Shown: one piece after another, positions 54,085-63,240 of the stretch | Layout: every line of letters starts with the position of its first letter | How positions within the stretch are numbered: position 1 is the stretch's first letter | Origin: Cytobacillus sp. FSL H8-0458 | GTDB lineage: Bacteria > Bacillota > Bacilli > Bacillales > Cytobacillaceae | Length of the DNA: 64,000 nt | Assembly (NCBI RefSeq): GCF_038002165.1 | Contig: NZ_JBBOBR010000002.1 | Span: 372,001-436,000, forward strand | Direction: 5' to 3' | Notes under the pieces: generated by a model | What the model was told of the DNA's origin: nothing | The model's input: only the letters and a program-made list of their open reading frames with translations | Databases searched by the model: none | Translations under genes and position numbers: made by a program

Positions 54085-54846
54085 TTAAATGGCTGTCCAT
54101 CCGCCATCTACTTTTATCGTATCGCCTGTAATAAACTTTGATAGATTGGAAGAAAGGAATAGGGTGGCAGCTGAGACATCCCCGGCATCCGCAAGCTTTC
54201 CTAGCGGAATCCTGCTGTAGACTTCCTTTTCGAACTCCTTGTCTTCGAACATTTTCGAAGTCAGCTCCGTTTCAATAAAGGTTGGAGCCACGGCATTAAC
54301 ATTAATGCCGTGAGATGCCCATTCCACTGCAAGCGCTTTTGTCAGCTGCACCATACCGCCCTTGCTGGCACAATAGGCCGCCCGTTTGAAATAGCCGACA
54401 AACGCCATCTGGGAAGCAATGTTGACAATCTTGCCGGATTGATTCGGGATCATATACTCGGCTGCTTTCTGGCTGCAGAAAAACGCTGCCTTCAAATTGG
54501 TATCAAGCGTCAGGTCCCAGTCCTCTTCTGTCACTTCCATGGCAGGCTTAGCCCGGTTAATTCCGGCGTTATTGATCAGCACATCGAGAGAGCCCATATA
54601 ATCCACTGCTGCTTCTGTCATTCTTTTAATCTCTGAGACATTATTTAAATCAGCGGAAACATAATAGCTATTGGCGTTAATTTTTTTCAGCTCATCGGTT
54701 GTCTGACGGAGTGCGTCTTCATTTCTCCCCACAATCACAACCTTCGCACCGTTTTCGGCAAAGGACATGGCGATATCCCTTCCGATTCCTTTGCTTCCGC
54801 CTGTCACGATTACCGATTTATTCTCCAGGTCAGGAAAGTTCTTCAT
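54085..54846 (-). CDS. SDR family oxidoreductase
   Basis: 253-residue classical short-chain dehydrogenase. TGGSKGIGRDIA (cofactor, ~16-27), NNAGINRAK (~92-100), catalytic Ser in VNIASQMAFVG and YCASKGG (Tyr/Lys ~158-162), ending in the usual DGGWTAI. ATG 54846 behind TGGAGGAA. It lies between the HADH-like and HisD-like genes, so it should oxidise a secondary hydroxyl in the same pathway (HpsO-like if sulfonate is the substrate). Confidence 0.93.
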   Translation of the reverse strand: MKNFPDLENKSVIVTGGSKGIGRDIAMSFAENGAKVVIVGRNEDALRQTTDELKKINANSYYVSADLNNVSEIKRMTEAAVDYMGSLDVLINNAGINRAKPAMEVTEEDWDLTLDTNLKAAFFCSQKAAEYMIPNQSGKIVNIASQMAFVGYFKRAAYCASKGGMVQLTKALAVEWASHGINVNAVAPTFIETELTSKMFEDKEFEKEVYSRIPLGKLADAGDVSAATLFLSSNLSKFITGDTIKVDGGWTAI

Positions 54847-54864
54847 GCCATTCCTCCATCAGCT

Positions 54865-55800
54865 TTATTGGATTCCCAGATCCTTCTTTAAAAAACGGAT
54901 GAGCTCAGCTTCCCTTTTCTGATTGTACTCTTTGGAAAAAGCTTCATCCCACTTGTAGTAGCCTTCACCCGTTTTGTCGCCGAGCTTCTGTTCTGACACA
55001 AGCTTCTTTAGTGCCGGCAAAGATTCCTCTGCACTGGATAAGTGCTGGAACAGATAATCAGAGATGGCAGAGAAGACATCCAGCCCGCCCATATCAGCGG
55101 TCATCAGCGGGCCTGAAACCGGCAGCCTGCGCCCAATTCCGTAAGTAACGGCATCATCAATATCTTCTTTGCTTGCAATGCCTTCCTCCAGAAGGTATTG
55201 GGCTTCACGGAAAAGTGCATATTGAAGGCGATTGCCGACAAAACCGGGAACCTCTTTTTTCACTTCAATCGGCTTTTTCTTCATTTGCTTTAAGAGCTGA
55301 AAAGATCTTTCCACTGTTTCATCGCCGGTCTTCTCACCGCGAACAACTTCGACGAGAGGAATCAGATGAGCCGGATTCCAGAAGTGTGTCACTACCGTGC
55401 GTTCCGGATGGGCAGTCTCTGAAGCAATCTCCGTCGGACTGAGGCCAGAAGTATTGCTTGCGAGAATGACATCGGGACCGCAAAGAGTGTCGAGACGCTT
55501 AAATAAGTCAATCTTTAATTGAATGTTTTCCGGTACAGCTTCAATCACGAAAGTAGCACCCTGAACTGCTTCTTCAACAGAGACAGTCATTTTAATATTT
55601 TCCTGAATGTGGCCAGCTTCCGATTCGGATAAAATACCGTTATTGAGCATAACCTCAAGCTTCTTCAGCATGTTGGTCCAGCCCTGTTCCAGGTCTGCCT
55701 CGCTGATTCCCTGCATTGTCACGCTCAGTCCGGCCCAGGCCGCGTTAAGCGCAATTGAATGGCCCATCGTGCCGCACCCAAGTACAGCTATTCTCTCCAA
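54865..55800 (-). CDS. 3-hydroxyacyl-CoA dehydrogenase family protein, hydroxy-acid type
   Basis: 311-residue NAD-dependent dehydrogenase. Rossmann IAVLGCGTMGHSIALNAA, EAVPENIQLK, SNTSGLSPTEIA and HFWNPAHLIPLVEVV with the catalytic His region, and C-terminal GDKTGEGYYKW. HFWNPAHLIPLVE resembles L-gulonate/carnitine dehydrogenase and lambda-crystallin relatives more than fatty-acid HADH (HFFNP). The start is TTG 55800 behind GGTGAG. First gene of the LacI-regulated operon. Confidence 0.88.
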   Translation of the reverse strand: MERIAVLGCGTMGHSIALNAAWAGLSVTMQGISEADLEQGWTNMLKKLEVMLNNGILSESEAGHIQENIKMTVSVEEAVQGATFVIEAVPENIQLKIDLFKRLDTLCGPDVILASNTSGLSPTEIASETAHPERTVVTHFWNPAHLIPLVEVVRGEKTGDETVERSFQLLKQMKKKPIEVKKEVPGFVGNRLQYALFREAQYLLEEGIASKEDIDDAVTYGIGRRLPVSGPLMTADMGGLDVFSAISDYLFQHLSSAEESLPALKKLVSEQKLGDKTGEGYYKWDEAFSKEYNQKREAELIRFLKKDLGIQ

Positions 55801-55831
55801 TCGCTCACCATCTTTCTGAAATTTCTAGTTT

Positions 55832-55847
55832 TTGAATACGTATTCAA
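55832..55847. promoter_or_regulatory. LacI-type operator 1
   Basis: TTGAATACGTATTCAA, a perfect 16-bp palindrome with central CG, overlapping the -10 and start site of the operon promoter. Confidence 0.75.
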
Positions 55848-55874
55848 TATACAATGTAAGCGCTGTAATTTCAA
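55846..55874 (-). promoter_or_regulatory. Promoter of the HADH-SDR-HisD-LacI-GntP operon
   Basis: Minus strand TTGAAA, 17 bp, TATATT. Confidence 0.75.
55855..55868. promoter_or_regulatory. cre-like box between -35 and -10
   Basis: TGTAAGCGCTGTAA agrees with the CcpA consensus at 13 of 14 positions and fills the promoter spacer. Confidence 0.65.
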
Positions 55875-55918
55875 CTTAAAATTATAAATTGTTAAAATAT
55901 TCATTTGTTTTTAGCTGA

Positions 55919-55946
55919 AAAATCAATCAAACGTTTGATTGATTTT
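55919..55946. promoter_or_regulatory. 28-bp perfect palindrome of unknown role
   Basis: A fully symmetric 28-bp sequence centred between 55932 and 55933 (half-site AATCAATCAAAC). It lies 45 bp upstream of the operon promoter and 75 bp before array D. It could be a TetR-type operator; no TetR gene is in the window. An RNA hairpin without loop is less likely. Confidence 0.6.
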
Positions 55947-56022
55947 AACTAATGACAGACAGATCAATTCCAGCCGGGCCGCTGCTTTTGGGGACAGGTT
56001 GACTGTTCCTTGTCCCGTGAAT

Positions 56023-56815
56023 GTGAACATTACTAATAGAATTGGGAAACTTGCAAATAGAGAAGCTCATTTTGCAAATAGACCGGGTGAACCTGCAAAT
56101 AGAATGGCCAAACCTGCAAATAGAGGTGGAAATTTTGCAAATAGAGCAATCCAGCACGCAGATGCTGCCGGTTTTAATAGAAAATAACACTTTTGAAAAT
56201 ATAGACTGATTCCAGTTTTGGAGTTTGGCAGCTATGATGTGTGAATGTGAACATTACTAATAGAATTGGGAATACTGCAAATAGAAAAGCTCATTTTGCA
56301 AATAGACCGGGTGAATCTGCAAATAGAATGACCAAACCTGCAAATAGAGGTGGGAATTTTGCAAATAGAGCAATCCAGCACGCAGATGCTGCCGTTTTAA
56401 TAGAAAATAACACTTTTGAAAAGATAGACTGATTCCAGTTTCGGAGTTTGGCAGATGTGATGTGTGAATGTGAACATTACTAATAGAATTGGGAATCCTG
56501 CAAATAGAGAAGCTCATTTTGCAAATAGACCGGGTGAACCTGCAAATAGAATGACCAAACCTGCAAATAGGGATGCTCATTTTGCAAATAGAGCAATCCA
56601 GCACGCAGATGCTGCCGGTTTTAATAGAAAATAATACTTTTGAAAAGATAGACTGATTCCAGTTTCGGAGTTTGGCAGATGTGATGTGTGAATGTGAACA
56701 TTACTAATAGAATTGGGAATCCTGCAAATAGGGATGCTCATTTTGCAAATAGACCGGGTGAACCTGCAAATAGAATGGCCAAACCTGCAAATAGAGGTGG
56801 GAATTCCGCAAATAG
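56023..56815 (+). repeat. TGCAAATAG array D: four ~224-bp units of 9-mer repeats
   Basis: Units start with GTGAAC-AT-TACTAATAG at 56023, 56247, 56470 and 56694. Each then has about five TGCAAATAG copies at 21-bp steps with variable 12-bp spacers. The linkers (ATAACACTTTTGAAAA...GACTGATTCCAG) are clearly related to those of array C. A GGGACAGG element precedes it at 55990-56017. The 1.08-kb gap (55801-56882) otherwise holds the operon promoter, operators, the 28-bp palindrome and a terminator, and no gene. Confidence 0.88.
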
Positions 56816-56837
56816 CCCGTTTCGCACGATGAATCTT

Positions 56838-56872
56838 ATAAAAAAAAGACAGAGAGCCTGCCCCCTGTCTTC
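56838..56872 (-). terminator. Terminator of the M42 peptidase gene
   Basis: Minus strand AAGACAG and CTGTCTT stem with a 12-nt loop followed by T8, about 10 bp past the stop codon. Similar in sequence to the terminator at 50288, which also lies at the edge of an array. Confidence 0.75.
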
Positions 56873-56882
56873 TCTGATACGA

Positions 56883-57950
56883 TTAAGTATCCAAAAACGT
56901 CTTCCCCTGCAGCTGATTCAATGTCACCACAAAGTCGTGCAGCAACTTGTAGGAGTTTTCCATATCATCCAAATCCACTACTTCAATTGGTGTATGCGTA
57001 TAGCGGGACGGGATGGAGATCACCCCTGCAGTGACGCCTTTGTTCGTCATATGTATGGCGCCGGCATCTGTTCCAATTCCCATGAAGACTTCATGCTGAT
57101 ATGGTATATCCCCTTCTTCAGCCACTTTTTCGAGGTGCTGAGTGACAAGCGGATGGGCAATCAGTGATTTATCAGCGATTTTAATGCAAGGACCGTTGCC
57201 AAGGATTCTCGTGCCTGTCATCAGGACATCAAAGGTGTCGCTGGTTGGCGTTGTATCTAGGGCTAGCGCAAAGTCAGGCTCTACAGCAGCAGATACAACG
57301 GATGCTCCTCTTAACCCAACTTCCTCCTGAACCGTAAAGGCACCATAAATGTCGCCATGCTGCGCCCCATTTCCTCCAATATTTTGGAGCAGACGAATCA
57401 ATAGGGCGCAGCCTGCCCGGTCGTCCAAAGCTTTGCCCGTAACGCGGTTTTTTCCTATTTTCTTAAACTCGGTGCCATAGCTGATGGGCTGTCCAATCTT
57501 GATTCCCATTTCCACGGCTTCTTCTGCTGTACGGGCGCCGATATCAATATACAGGTCGCGGTGGCTGGAAATGCGCTTTGGATCATCCCATTTCACATAG
57601 TGGGCTGAAATGGTTCCGATCACTCCATCCACATTGCCTTTTTCAGAACGGACCTTAACCGGCAGTGATAAAAGAATACGATCATCGAATCCGCCTAATT
57701 TCTCAAATCGAATTAACCCATTCTCTTCAATTTTTTTCACGATAAACCCAATTTCATCGGTGTGGGCTGCAATGACTAAAGAAGGAAAATCCGGGTTATT
57801 TCCTTTCTTTTTCACAATCAGGTTCCCGACTGAATCGACGTGATATTCATCCACATAATCCTTCACTTCATTTAAAATAAATCTTTGAACATCCTGTTCA
57901 AAACCGCTTGGACCTACGATATCGCATAAACCTTTTAATAATTCATACAC
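56883..57950 (-). CDS. M42 family metallopeptidase (glutamyl/lysyl aminopeptidase type)
   Basis: 355-residue dinuclear-zinc aminopeptidase. Metal and catalytic motifs: AAHTDEIGF (~68-76), ALDDRAGCALLI (Asp ligand, ~180), TVQEEVGLRGA (catalytic Glu pair, ~211-215), ALDTTPTSDTFD and a C-terminal THTPIEVVDLDDM. Cytoplasmic, degrades oligopeptides. The start is GTG with GAGGG 7 nt upstream. It lies downstream of an oligopeptide-type binding protein, consistent with use of imported peptides. Confidence 0.93.
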   Translation of the reverse strand: MYELLKGLCDIVGPSGFEQDVQRFILNEVKDYVDEYHVDSVGNLIVKKKGNNPDFPSLVIAAHTDEIGFIVKKIEENGLIRFEKLGGFDDRILLSLPVKVRSEKGNVDGVIGTISAHYVKWDDPKRISSHRDLYIDIGARTAEEAVEMGIKIGQPISYGTEFKKIGKNRVTGKALDDRAGCALLIRLLQNIGGNGAQHGDIYGAFTVQEEVGLRGASVVSAAVEPDFALALDTTPTSDTFDVLMTGTRILGNGPCIKIADKSLIAHPLVTQHLEKVAEEGDIPYQHEVFMGIGTDAGAIHMTNKGVTAGVISIPSRYTHTPIEVVDLDDMENSYKLLHDFVVTLNQLQGKTFLDT

Positions 57951-57972
57951 AGTGAAACCCTCCCTTAAATAT

Positions 57973-58003
57973 GAAAAGAGTCCCCCGCAAACGCAGGGGC
58001 TCT
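57973..58003 (-). terminator. Terminator of the binding-protein gene
   Basis: Minus strand AGAGCCCCTGC and GCGGGGGACTCT stem followed by TTTTC, directly after the gene. Confidence 0.85.
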
Positions 58004-58008
58004 GGCTG

Positions 58009-59628
58009 TTAATTCGTTAAGTAAACCTTCGTAAAGTCATCATCTTCCATTGGGTGTGCAGTGAATCCCTGGACATAGGCTGCCATTGCGATTGGCGGTG
58101 TTGTATGTGCAAGCGTCACCCACGGGGCATCTTTATGAAAAATTTCCTGAGCCTCTTGGTAAAGCTTTGCCCGTTCTTCCTGGTCAAATGTTACACGGGC
58201 GTCCTGCAAAAGCTTCGTGAATTCTTCGTTTTCATAGAACGCACGGTTGCTGGCAGGTTTCTCCGTATTTGTTGCACTCAGGTTCGGGAACAGGAAGTTA
58301 TCCGGATCGGCCATAACGCCTGTCCAGCCGTATAAGCCCATTGGGTGTTCCCCGTTTCCTGACTTTTGAAGGTACGTTGCCCATTCATAGGTTACGATCT
58401 CTGCTTCGATGCCAACTTTCTTCAGATCTGACTGGATGGCTTCTGCCACCTTCATTGGCTGAGGCATATACGGCCTTGGGTTGCTCATCGCCCAAAGCTG
58501 GGTCTTGAATCCATCTGGATAACCAGCTTCTGCCAATAGTTTTTTCGCTTCTTCCACATTGAATTTGTAGTCTTCAATGCTGTCATTATAGCCCCAAAGC
58601 ACGGATGGGAATGGGTTTTTCGCCACTTCGGCATAGCCGTTATAAAACGCATCCACAATCGCCTGTTTATCAATGGCCATATTAACTGCCTGACGGACTT
58701 TAACATCATCAAAAGGGGCCATTTGTGTGTTGAGAACCATGTAGCCGATGTTAAAGCTTGGGCGCTTGACAAGACTTAAGTTTGAATCAGCTTCAATGGT
58801 CGTTGCATCATCCGGATTTAACCCATCGATGATATCGACTTCCCCCGCCTGAAGAGCAGTAAGACGTGAGGAATTCTCCGGAATTACACGGAAAATCAGC
58901 TCATCCAGGTATGGCCCTTCACCTGCATAATCTTCATTTTTCTTAAGGACGATTTTGTCATTGGTTTTCCAGCTATCAAATACGAACGGGCCAGTTCCCA
59001 CTGGATTTTGATAGAATTTGTCACCATGCTTTTCAATCGCCGCCGGACTTGCAATTCCAAACATAGGTATAGCCAAATAGCTGATAAATGGAGCTGTCTT
59101 TTCCGTTAATTTAAACTCTACTGTTGATTCATCAACTGCTTTTACATACTCGATCTTATGGTTAGGGTCTCCTTTAAAGCCCCCATACAAGAAAGGGTAG
59201 TAAGGAAAATCCCCTTTGTGGTAGGGGTTTTCAGGATCCATCCACCGATCGAAGTTGAACACGACTGCATCTGCATTAAAATCGGTTCCATCCTGGAACT
59301 TGATGCCCTTTTTCAGTGTAATGGTCCATGTCAGTCCATCGTCAGAGACTTTGTGAGATTCGGCTAATCCCGGCTGGACTTCAAGATTTTCGTCATAAAC
59401 AAACAGTGTTTCAAAGATATTGCTTGTTACACGGATGGATTCGCCATCCGTTACATTTATGGGATCCAGCCCAATAGCGTCAGCACCGCGGGCATAAATT
59501 AATGAGCCTCCCTCTTTTGGTTCGCTGCTGCTGCCGCCTGATGCTTTTTCACCGCTGCTGGAACATGCTGAAAGCAGCAATGAAAGAATCAGTAAAATGC
59601 TTAAAACTAGTGAAGACTTGCCTTTCAT
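58009..59628 (-). CDS. ABC transporter substrate-binding lipoprotein, family 5 (peptide/glutathione type)
   Basis: 539-residue lipoprotein receptor. Signal peptide MKGKSSLVLSILLILSLLL with lipobox LSAC and a Ser/Gly linker. Family-5 motifs: GLAESHKVSDDGLTWTITLK, GIKFQDGTDFNADAVVFNFD, YQNPVGTGPFVFDSW, VRQAVNMAIDKQAIVDAFY. Resembles GsiB/DppA/OppA binders of peptides or glutathione. No permease or ATPase genes are adjacent, so it must use a transporter encoded elsewhere. ATG 59628 behind GGGGGA. Confidence 0.92.
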   Translation of the reverse strand: MKGKSSLVLSILLILSLLLSACSSSGEKASGGSSSEPKEGGSLIYARGADAIGLDPINVTDGESIRVTSNIFETLFVYDENLEVQPGLAESHKVSDDGLTWTITLKKGIKFQDGTDFNADAVVFNFDRWMDPENPYHKGDFPYYPFLYGGFKGDPNHKIEYVKAVDESTVEFKLTEKTAPFISYLAIPMFGIASPAAIEKHGDKFYQNPVGTGPFVFDSWKTNDKIVLKKNEDYAGEGPYLDELIFRVIPENSSRLTALQAGEVDIIDGLNPDDATTIEADSNLSLVKRPSFNIGYMVLNTQMAPFDDVKVRQAVNMAIDKQAIVDAFYNGYAEVAKNPFPSVLWGYNDSIEDYKFNVEEAKKLLAEAGYPDGFKTQLWAMSNPRPYMPQPMKVAEAIQSDLKKVGIEAEIVTYEWATYLQKSGNGEHPMGLYGWTGVMADPDNFLFPNLSATNTEKPASNRAFYENEEFTKLLQDARVTFDQEERAKLYQEAQEIFHKDAPWVTLAHTTPPIAMAAYVQGFTAHPMEDDDFTKVYLTN

Positions 59629-59808
59629 CGTTTTTCCCCCTTGTGATTTTTATGTAGATGAAAGTAAGAAAAAGTCTTATTTTTAGACTTTTCATACTTT
59701 TTAATAAAAATTAGTATATATTAGATTATCGAAATATTCTACTATATTTTTAGAGTCGAAATGTTTATTTTGTAAAGCTTGTCTTATCAGCTTCTTTACC
59801 ACCAGGAT

Positions 59809-59822
59809 TGTAAGCGATTACA
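59809..59822. promoter_or_regulatory. cre box upstream of the peptide-type binding protein gene
   Basis: TGTAAGCGATTACA matches the CcpA consensus at all 14 positions, about 180 bp upstream of the start. The surrounding 270-bp gap is AT-rich and holds no gene; no clear promoter was fixed. Confidence 0.75.
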
Positions 59823-59859
59823 TTAATTTCCGTACTTTCTAATAATTTTATGGATAAGC

Positions 59860-59890
59860 AAAAAAACTGACCCAGTCAGCCTGAGCCAGT
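59860..59890 (-). terminator. Terminator of the codBA operon
   Basis: Minus strand ACTGGCTCAG and CTGGGTCAGT pair over 10 bp (two G-U) around GCTGA, followed by TTTTTTT. Confidence 0.82.
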
Positions 59891-59900
59891 CATTCTTCTA

Positions 59901-61166
59901 TCATTTATGAAAATCTACTTTCATTTTTTCTTCACCAAACACCACTGATGTCTGGCTGGGTTTCGTTTCAGCAATTATTTTTCCATTTCTTATCGAATAC
60001 CTGACAGCCGCCTGCCTCCTGATTGCTTCATACTCATTTTCCGCATCAAGAATAATCAGATTGGCCGGCTTTCCTTCTTCAATTCCATATTTCTCTTCAA
60101 TATTTAATGTTTTAGCACTGTTATTTGTTATAAGGTCAAACGAGTTAACAATCTGCTCATACCCCATCAGCTGTGACACATGGATGCCCATATGGAGCAC
60201 CTGCAGCATATTGCCGGTGCCAAGCGGATACCATGGATCGAAGATGTCGTCATGGCCGAAGCTAACATTCAGCCCTGCTTCGAGCAGTTCTTTTACTCTT
60301 GTAATTCCCCTGCGCTTCGGATACGTATCAAAGCGTCCCTGCAGATGGATGTTTACGAGCGGGTTTGCGACAAAGTTTATGTTTGATAGCTTTAACAGTC
60401 TGAACAGTTTGTAGGTATAAGCATCATTATAAGAGCCCATTGCCGTTGTATGGCTGGCTGTTACCCGGCTGCCCAATCCGCGTTCATAGGCTTCCGCAGC
60501 CACAACTTCCACAAAGCGCGATTGTTTATCATCGATTTCATCGCAATGGATATCGACAAGGCGGTCATATTTTTCGGCAAGATCAAAGGCCGTTTTCATT
60601 GAAGCAACGCCGTACTCCCTTGTGAACTCGAAATGAGGAATGCCTCCTACTACATCAGCCCCCATTTTCAGCGCTTCCTCCATGAGCTCTGCGCCGCTTG
60701 GATAAGAATTAATTCCCTCCTGCGGGAAAGCTACCAGCTGGAGGTCCACATAGTCAGCCATTTCTTCTTTTACTTCCAGCAGGGCTTTTAAAGCAGTCAG
60801 ACTGGGATCTGTTACATCCACATGTGTGCGGACATGCTGTATTCCCTGTGCAATTTGCCATTTCAATGCCGTTTTGGCCCTTGTTTTCACATCTTCATGT
60901 GTCAGAGTTTCTTTTCTTTGTGCCCATCTTTGAATGCCTTCGAATAATGTTCCGCTCTGGTTCCATTCCGGCTCGCCTGCAGTCAGGGTTGTATCCAGGT
61001 GAATATGGGGTTCGATGAAGGGTGCCGAAACCAGGGAACCTGCAGCGTCCAGAGTTTCCTGGCTGGCATCAACTTCACCTTGTGATAAGCTATGAATCTT
61101 TTCATCTCGTATCGTTATATTCCATAAGCCTTCGCGGCCTCTGAGTTTCGCGTTTTTAATAATCAC
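59901..61166 (-). CDS. codA: Cytosine deaminase
   Basis: 421-residue amidohydrolase that converts cytosine to uracil and ammonia. Metal ligands and catalytic residues match E. coli Cod[16 protein letters not shown] (~56-70), [27 protein letters not shown] (His/Glu, ~213-226), [14 protein letters not shown] (~245) and [18 protein letters not shown] (Asp ligand ~313). [19 protein letters not shown] is also shared. The ATG overlaps the codB end by 11 bp. Uracil feeds pyrimidine salvage, consistent with the PyrR-type leader of the operon. Confidence 0.96.
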   Translation of the reverse strand: MIIKNAKLRGREGLWNITIRDEKIHSLSQGEVDASQETLDAAGSLVSAPFIEPHIHLDTTLTAGEPEWNQSGTLFEGIQRWAQRKETLTHEDVKTRAKTALKWQIAQGIQHVRTHVDVTDPSLTALKALLEVKEEMADYVDLQLVAFPQEGINSYPSGAELMEEALKMGADVVGGIPHFEFTREYGVASMKTAFDLAEKYDRLVDIHCDEIDDKQSRFVEVVAAEAYERGLGSRVTASHTTAMGSYNDAYTYKLFRLLKLSNINFVANPLVNIHLQGRFDTYPKRRGITRVKELLEAGLNVSFGHDDIFDPWYPLGTGNMLQVLHMGIHVSQLMGYEQIVNSFDLITNNSAKTLNIEEKYGIEEGKPANLIILDAENEYEAIRRQAAVRYSIRNGKIIAETKPSQTSVVFGEEKMKVDFHK

Positions 61167-62424
61167 TTCTTAGTTCCCCTTCCCTGACTGTATTTCTGCC
61201 TTGTAAAGAAGCAGCCAATTTTGATGCCAGGACAAATGTGATTGCTGATCCTAACAGCGAGTTGATTGGCGGAATTCCCGGTACAAAATTTGCCGCAGCT
61301 ACGCCGGCTGCCCATGCAAGGATCGCGATCCAGTTAACGGCCTTAAACTTCATATCTGCAAACTTCTTGTACTCTCCGCGGTTTACGATAAAGTAATCTG
61401 CCAGGATAATAGCTCCGATTGATGGGAGTGTTGATCCCAGAATCGTCAGGAAGCCGACAAAGTTGTTGTACAGCCACATGGCCGCAATCGTTCCGACAAT
61501 CCCGTTGAAGATGACAACCTTTCCTTTTCGGATTTTCAAAATGCTCGCAAATCCTAAGCCTGATGCATATAGAGCGTTATCGTTCGTTGTCCAGATATTT
61601 AACCCAAGAACCAGAATCGCCGGGAAAATCAATTTTTGGATGAACATAACTTCTGAGATATCCGATTGCCCTGTTGCAATCGCACCGATTGCACCGAACA
61701 GGAACATAATCGAGTTTCCGATGAAGAAGGCGATGACGGTTGATACTACCGCTGAACGCTTTGTATTTGAGAATCGCGCAAAGTCAGGAGTCAGCGTGCC
61801 CGCACTGATAAACGAGCCGACGCAAATTGTTAAAGCAGCTGCCAGACTAATGGCCTCTGTTGGCTGATATTGCATAAGTCCTTCCAGACCGCCTGCTGTT
61901 TCGGTTGCTTTAAAAACGGAGAAGCTTCCAAGAATAGTGATTAAAGGTACTGCTATGAAGCTTAAGATTGCCAGTGCCTTCATACCGAAGAAGGCTGTGC
62001 CTGTCATCAGGAGACCTGCCACCGCAATCAGAAGATACGCATCAATGCCTGTTACTTTTTGAACCGGCAGTGCAAACATCGCTACCCCAACTCCGAACCA
62101 GCCAACCTGGGTGGCAGCCAGCAGGAAGGATGATAGATAGGATCCTTTTTCACCAAAAGCATAGCGGGTAAGCAGATGCGTTGATAATCCGGTTTTAGCT
62201 GCGATATAGGCAAGTGCTCCTGTATAAGCACCCAAAATCAAGTTGCCTGCCAGAACGATTCCGATAAACTGAATGAACGTTAATCCTGTTCCAAGCGTTC
62301 CGCCTGACCACATGCTGGCTGAGAAGAAGGTCAGTCCGAGCATCACCACAAGCATTTTCCAAAATCCATTGCGGTGCCCTTGAGGTACCGCTTCTAACGA
62401 AAAATCCAAATCTACTTTTTTCAT
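61156..62424 (-). CDS. codB: Cytosine permease
   Basis: 422-residue NCS1-family symporter with about 12 membrane segments. [69 protein letters not shown] and [15 protein letters not shown] are nearly identical in pattern to E. coli CodB. ATG 62424 behind GGAGGAA. First gene of codBA, below an attenuator. Confidence 0.96.
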   Translation of the reverse strand: MKKVDLDFSLEAVPQGHRNGFWKMLVVMLGLTFFSASMWSGGTLGTGLTFIQFIGIVLAGNLILGAYTGALAYIAAKTGLSTHLLTRYAFGEKGSYLSSFLLAATQVGWFGVGVAMFALPVQKVTGIDAYLLIAVAGLLMTGTAFFGMKALAILSFIAVPLITILGSFSVFKATETAGGLEGLMQYQPTEAISLAAALTICVGSFISAGTLTPDFARFSNTKRSAVVSTVIAFFIGNSIMFLFGAIGAIATGQSDISEVMFIQKLIFPAILVLGLNIWTTNDNALYASGLGFASILKIRKGKVVIFNGIVGTIAAMWLYNNFVGFLTILGSTLPSIGAIILADYFIVNRGEYKKFADMKFKAVNWIAILAWAAGVAAANFVPGIPPINSLLGSAITFVLASKLAASLQGRNTVREGELRSDY

Positions 62425-62481
62425 ACCAATTCCTCCAATCGTTTTTTGAACTGGTACCGAAGGATCTTCGATAGTAAGTGG

Positions 62482-62640
62482 ATGGAAAAAGAAAAAGGCT
62501 TCTCGCCGTTTTCCGACAAGAAGCCTTTTTCCCGCATGAAGAACCCTTGGGCAGGATATACCTCACCCATTGGTCATCATACTTCCGCTGTCCTTGTCAG
62601 CCTCACGGGACTGATTTAAAGGTACCAGTATTTAATTGTC
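62482..62640 (-). promoter_or_regulatory. PyrR-type attenuator leader of codBA
   Basis: The minus-strand leader contains CAGTCCCGTGAGGCTGACAAGG at 62591-62613, matching the PyrR anti-antiterminator hairpin of Bacillus pyr leaders (CAGTCC..GAGGCTG..AAGG). About 60 nt further on is a strong terminator, AAAAAGGCTTCTTGTCG paired with CGGCGAGAAGCCTTTTT (62491-62530). By analogy UMP-bound PyrR would stabilise the first hairpin and allow termination, shutting off cytosine uptake when pyrimidines are plentiful. Confidence 0.85.
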
Positions 62641-62644
62641 TACT

Positions 62645-62673
62645 ATTATTTCAGAAAAGATTAGTAGTGTCAA
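62645..62673 (-). promoter_or_regulatory. Promoter of codBA
   Basis: Minus strand TTGACA, 17 bp, AATAAT, upstream of the attenuator leader. Confidence 0.7.
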
Positions 62674-62790
62674 GGTGGAATTTTCTAGGGGAATGATGTG
62701 ACGGGTTGTCACCTTGGCATTGAAGGAAAGCTTAAGTGCCTAATATCCTGCGATCTAACATAGAAGTTAGCCCTTCCAAAAGGAATAGGG

Positions 62791-63147
62791 CTATTTCAAT
62801 ATCCACGACCAGGCTTCCTCAAGCTGATGGCCTTCAAAGTATTCAACCGCGATCCCCGGCAGGTAGTTCGTGACCTTTGAGACTGTGCCTATCCAGTCTT
62901 TATCACTGACAACAGCGAATTTATTAAACTGCTTCCACCTTTTTATATCAAATTCCATTCCTTCCGTTGCACCCTGGAAACTTGTTCCGTCTACATCCGT
63001 CATGATGGCGAGGATATTGAATTTCTGGTCATCTTTAAAATTCTCTCTCACGTATTGATCAAGCTTTTCAGCATCTTCCTTTGTTGCATTGCCATTGAAA
63101 GCGAGGGCAATGGTAGAGGGTGAGCGGGATTCTATGAATTGAAGCAT
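62791..63147 (-). CDS. SpoIIAA-like (STAS-fold) protein
   Basis: 118-residue cytoplasmic protein of the SpoIIAA-like/DUF3478 type. MLQFIESRSPSTIALAFNGN, KEDAEKLDQYVRENF, GMEFDIKRWKQFNKFAVVSD and a C-terminal EEAWSWILK match this family, which binds lipids or takes part in membrane stress in known cases. ATG 63147 is chosen because GGAGG lies 8 nt upstream; an in-frame ATG at 63162 lies before it. Monocistronic, between codBA and array E. Confidence 0.82.
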   Translation of the reverse strand: MLQFIESRSPSTIALAFNGNATKEDAEKLDQYVRENFKDDQKFNILAIMTDVDGTSFQGATEGMEFDIKRWKQFNKFAVVSDKDWIGTVSKVTNYLPGIAVEYFEGHQLEEAWSWILK

Positions 63148-63240
63148 ACTGATTACCTCCAAGTGGTTTTATTGGGGTAAATTCCCGATTAAGAGGGCTG
63201 CAAAACTCTCGGTGAGGAGTTTTTTAATGGAAATGGTGTG

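Noticed and set aside
62766..62795. Terminator overlapping the STAS gene stop codon
   Set aside because: TAGCCC and GGGCTA can pair, but the stem is imperfect and no T-run follows on the minus strand.
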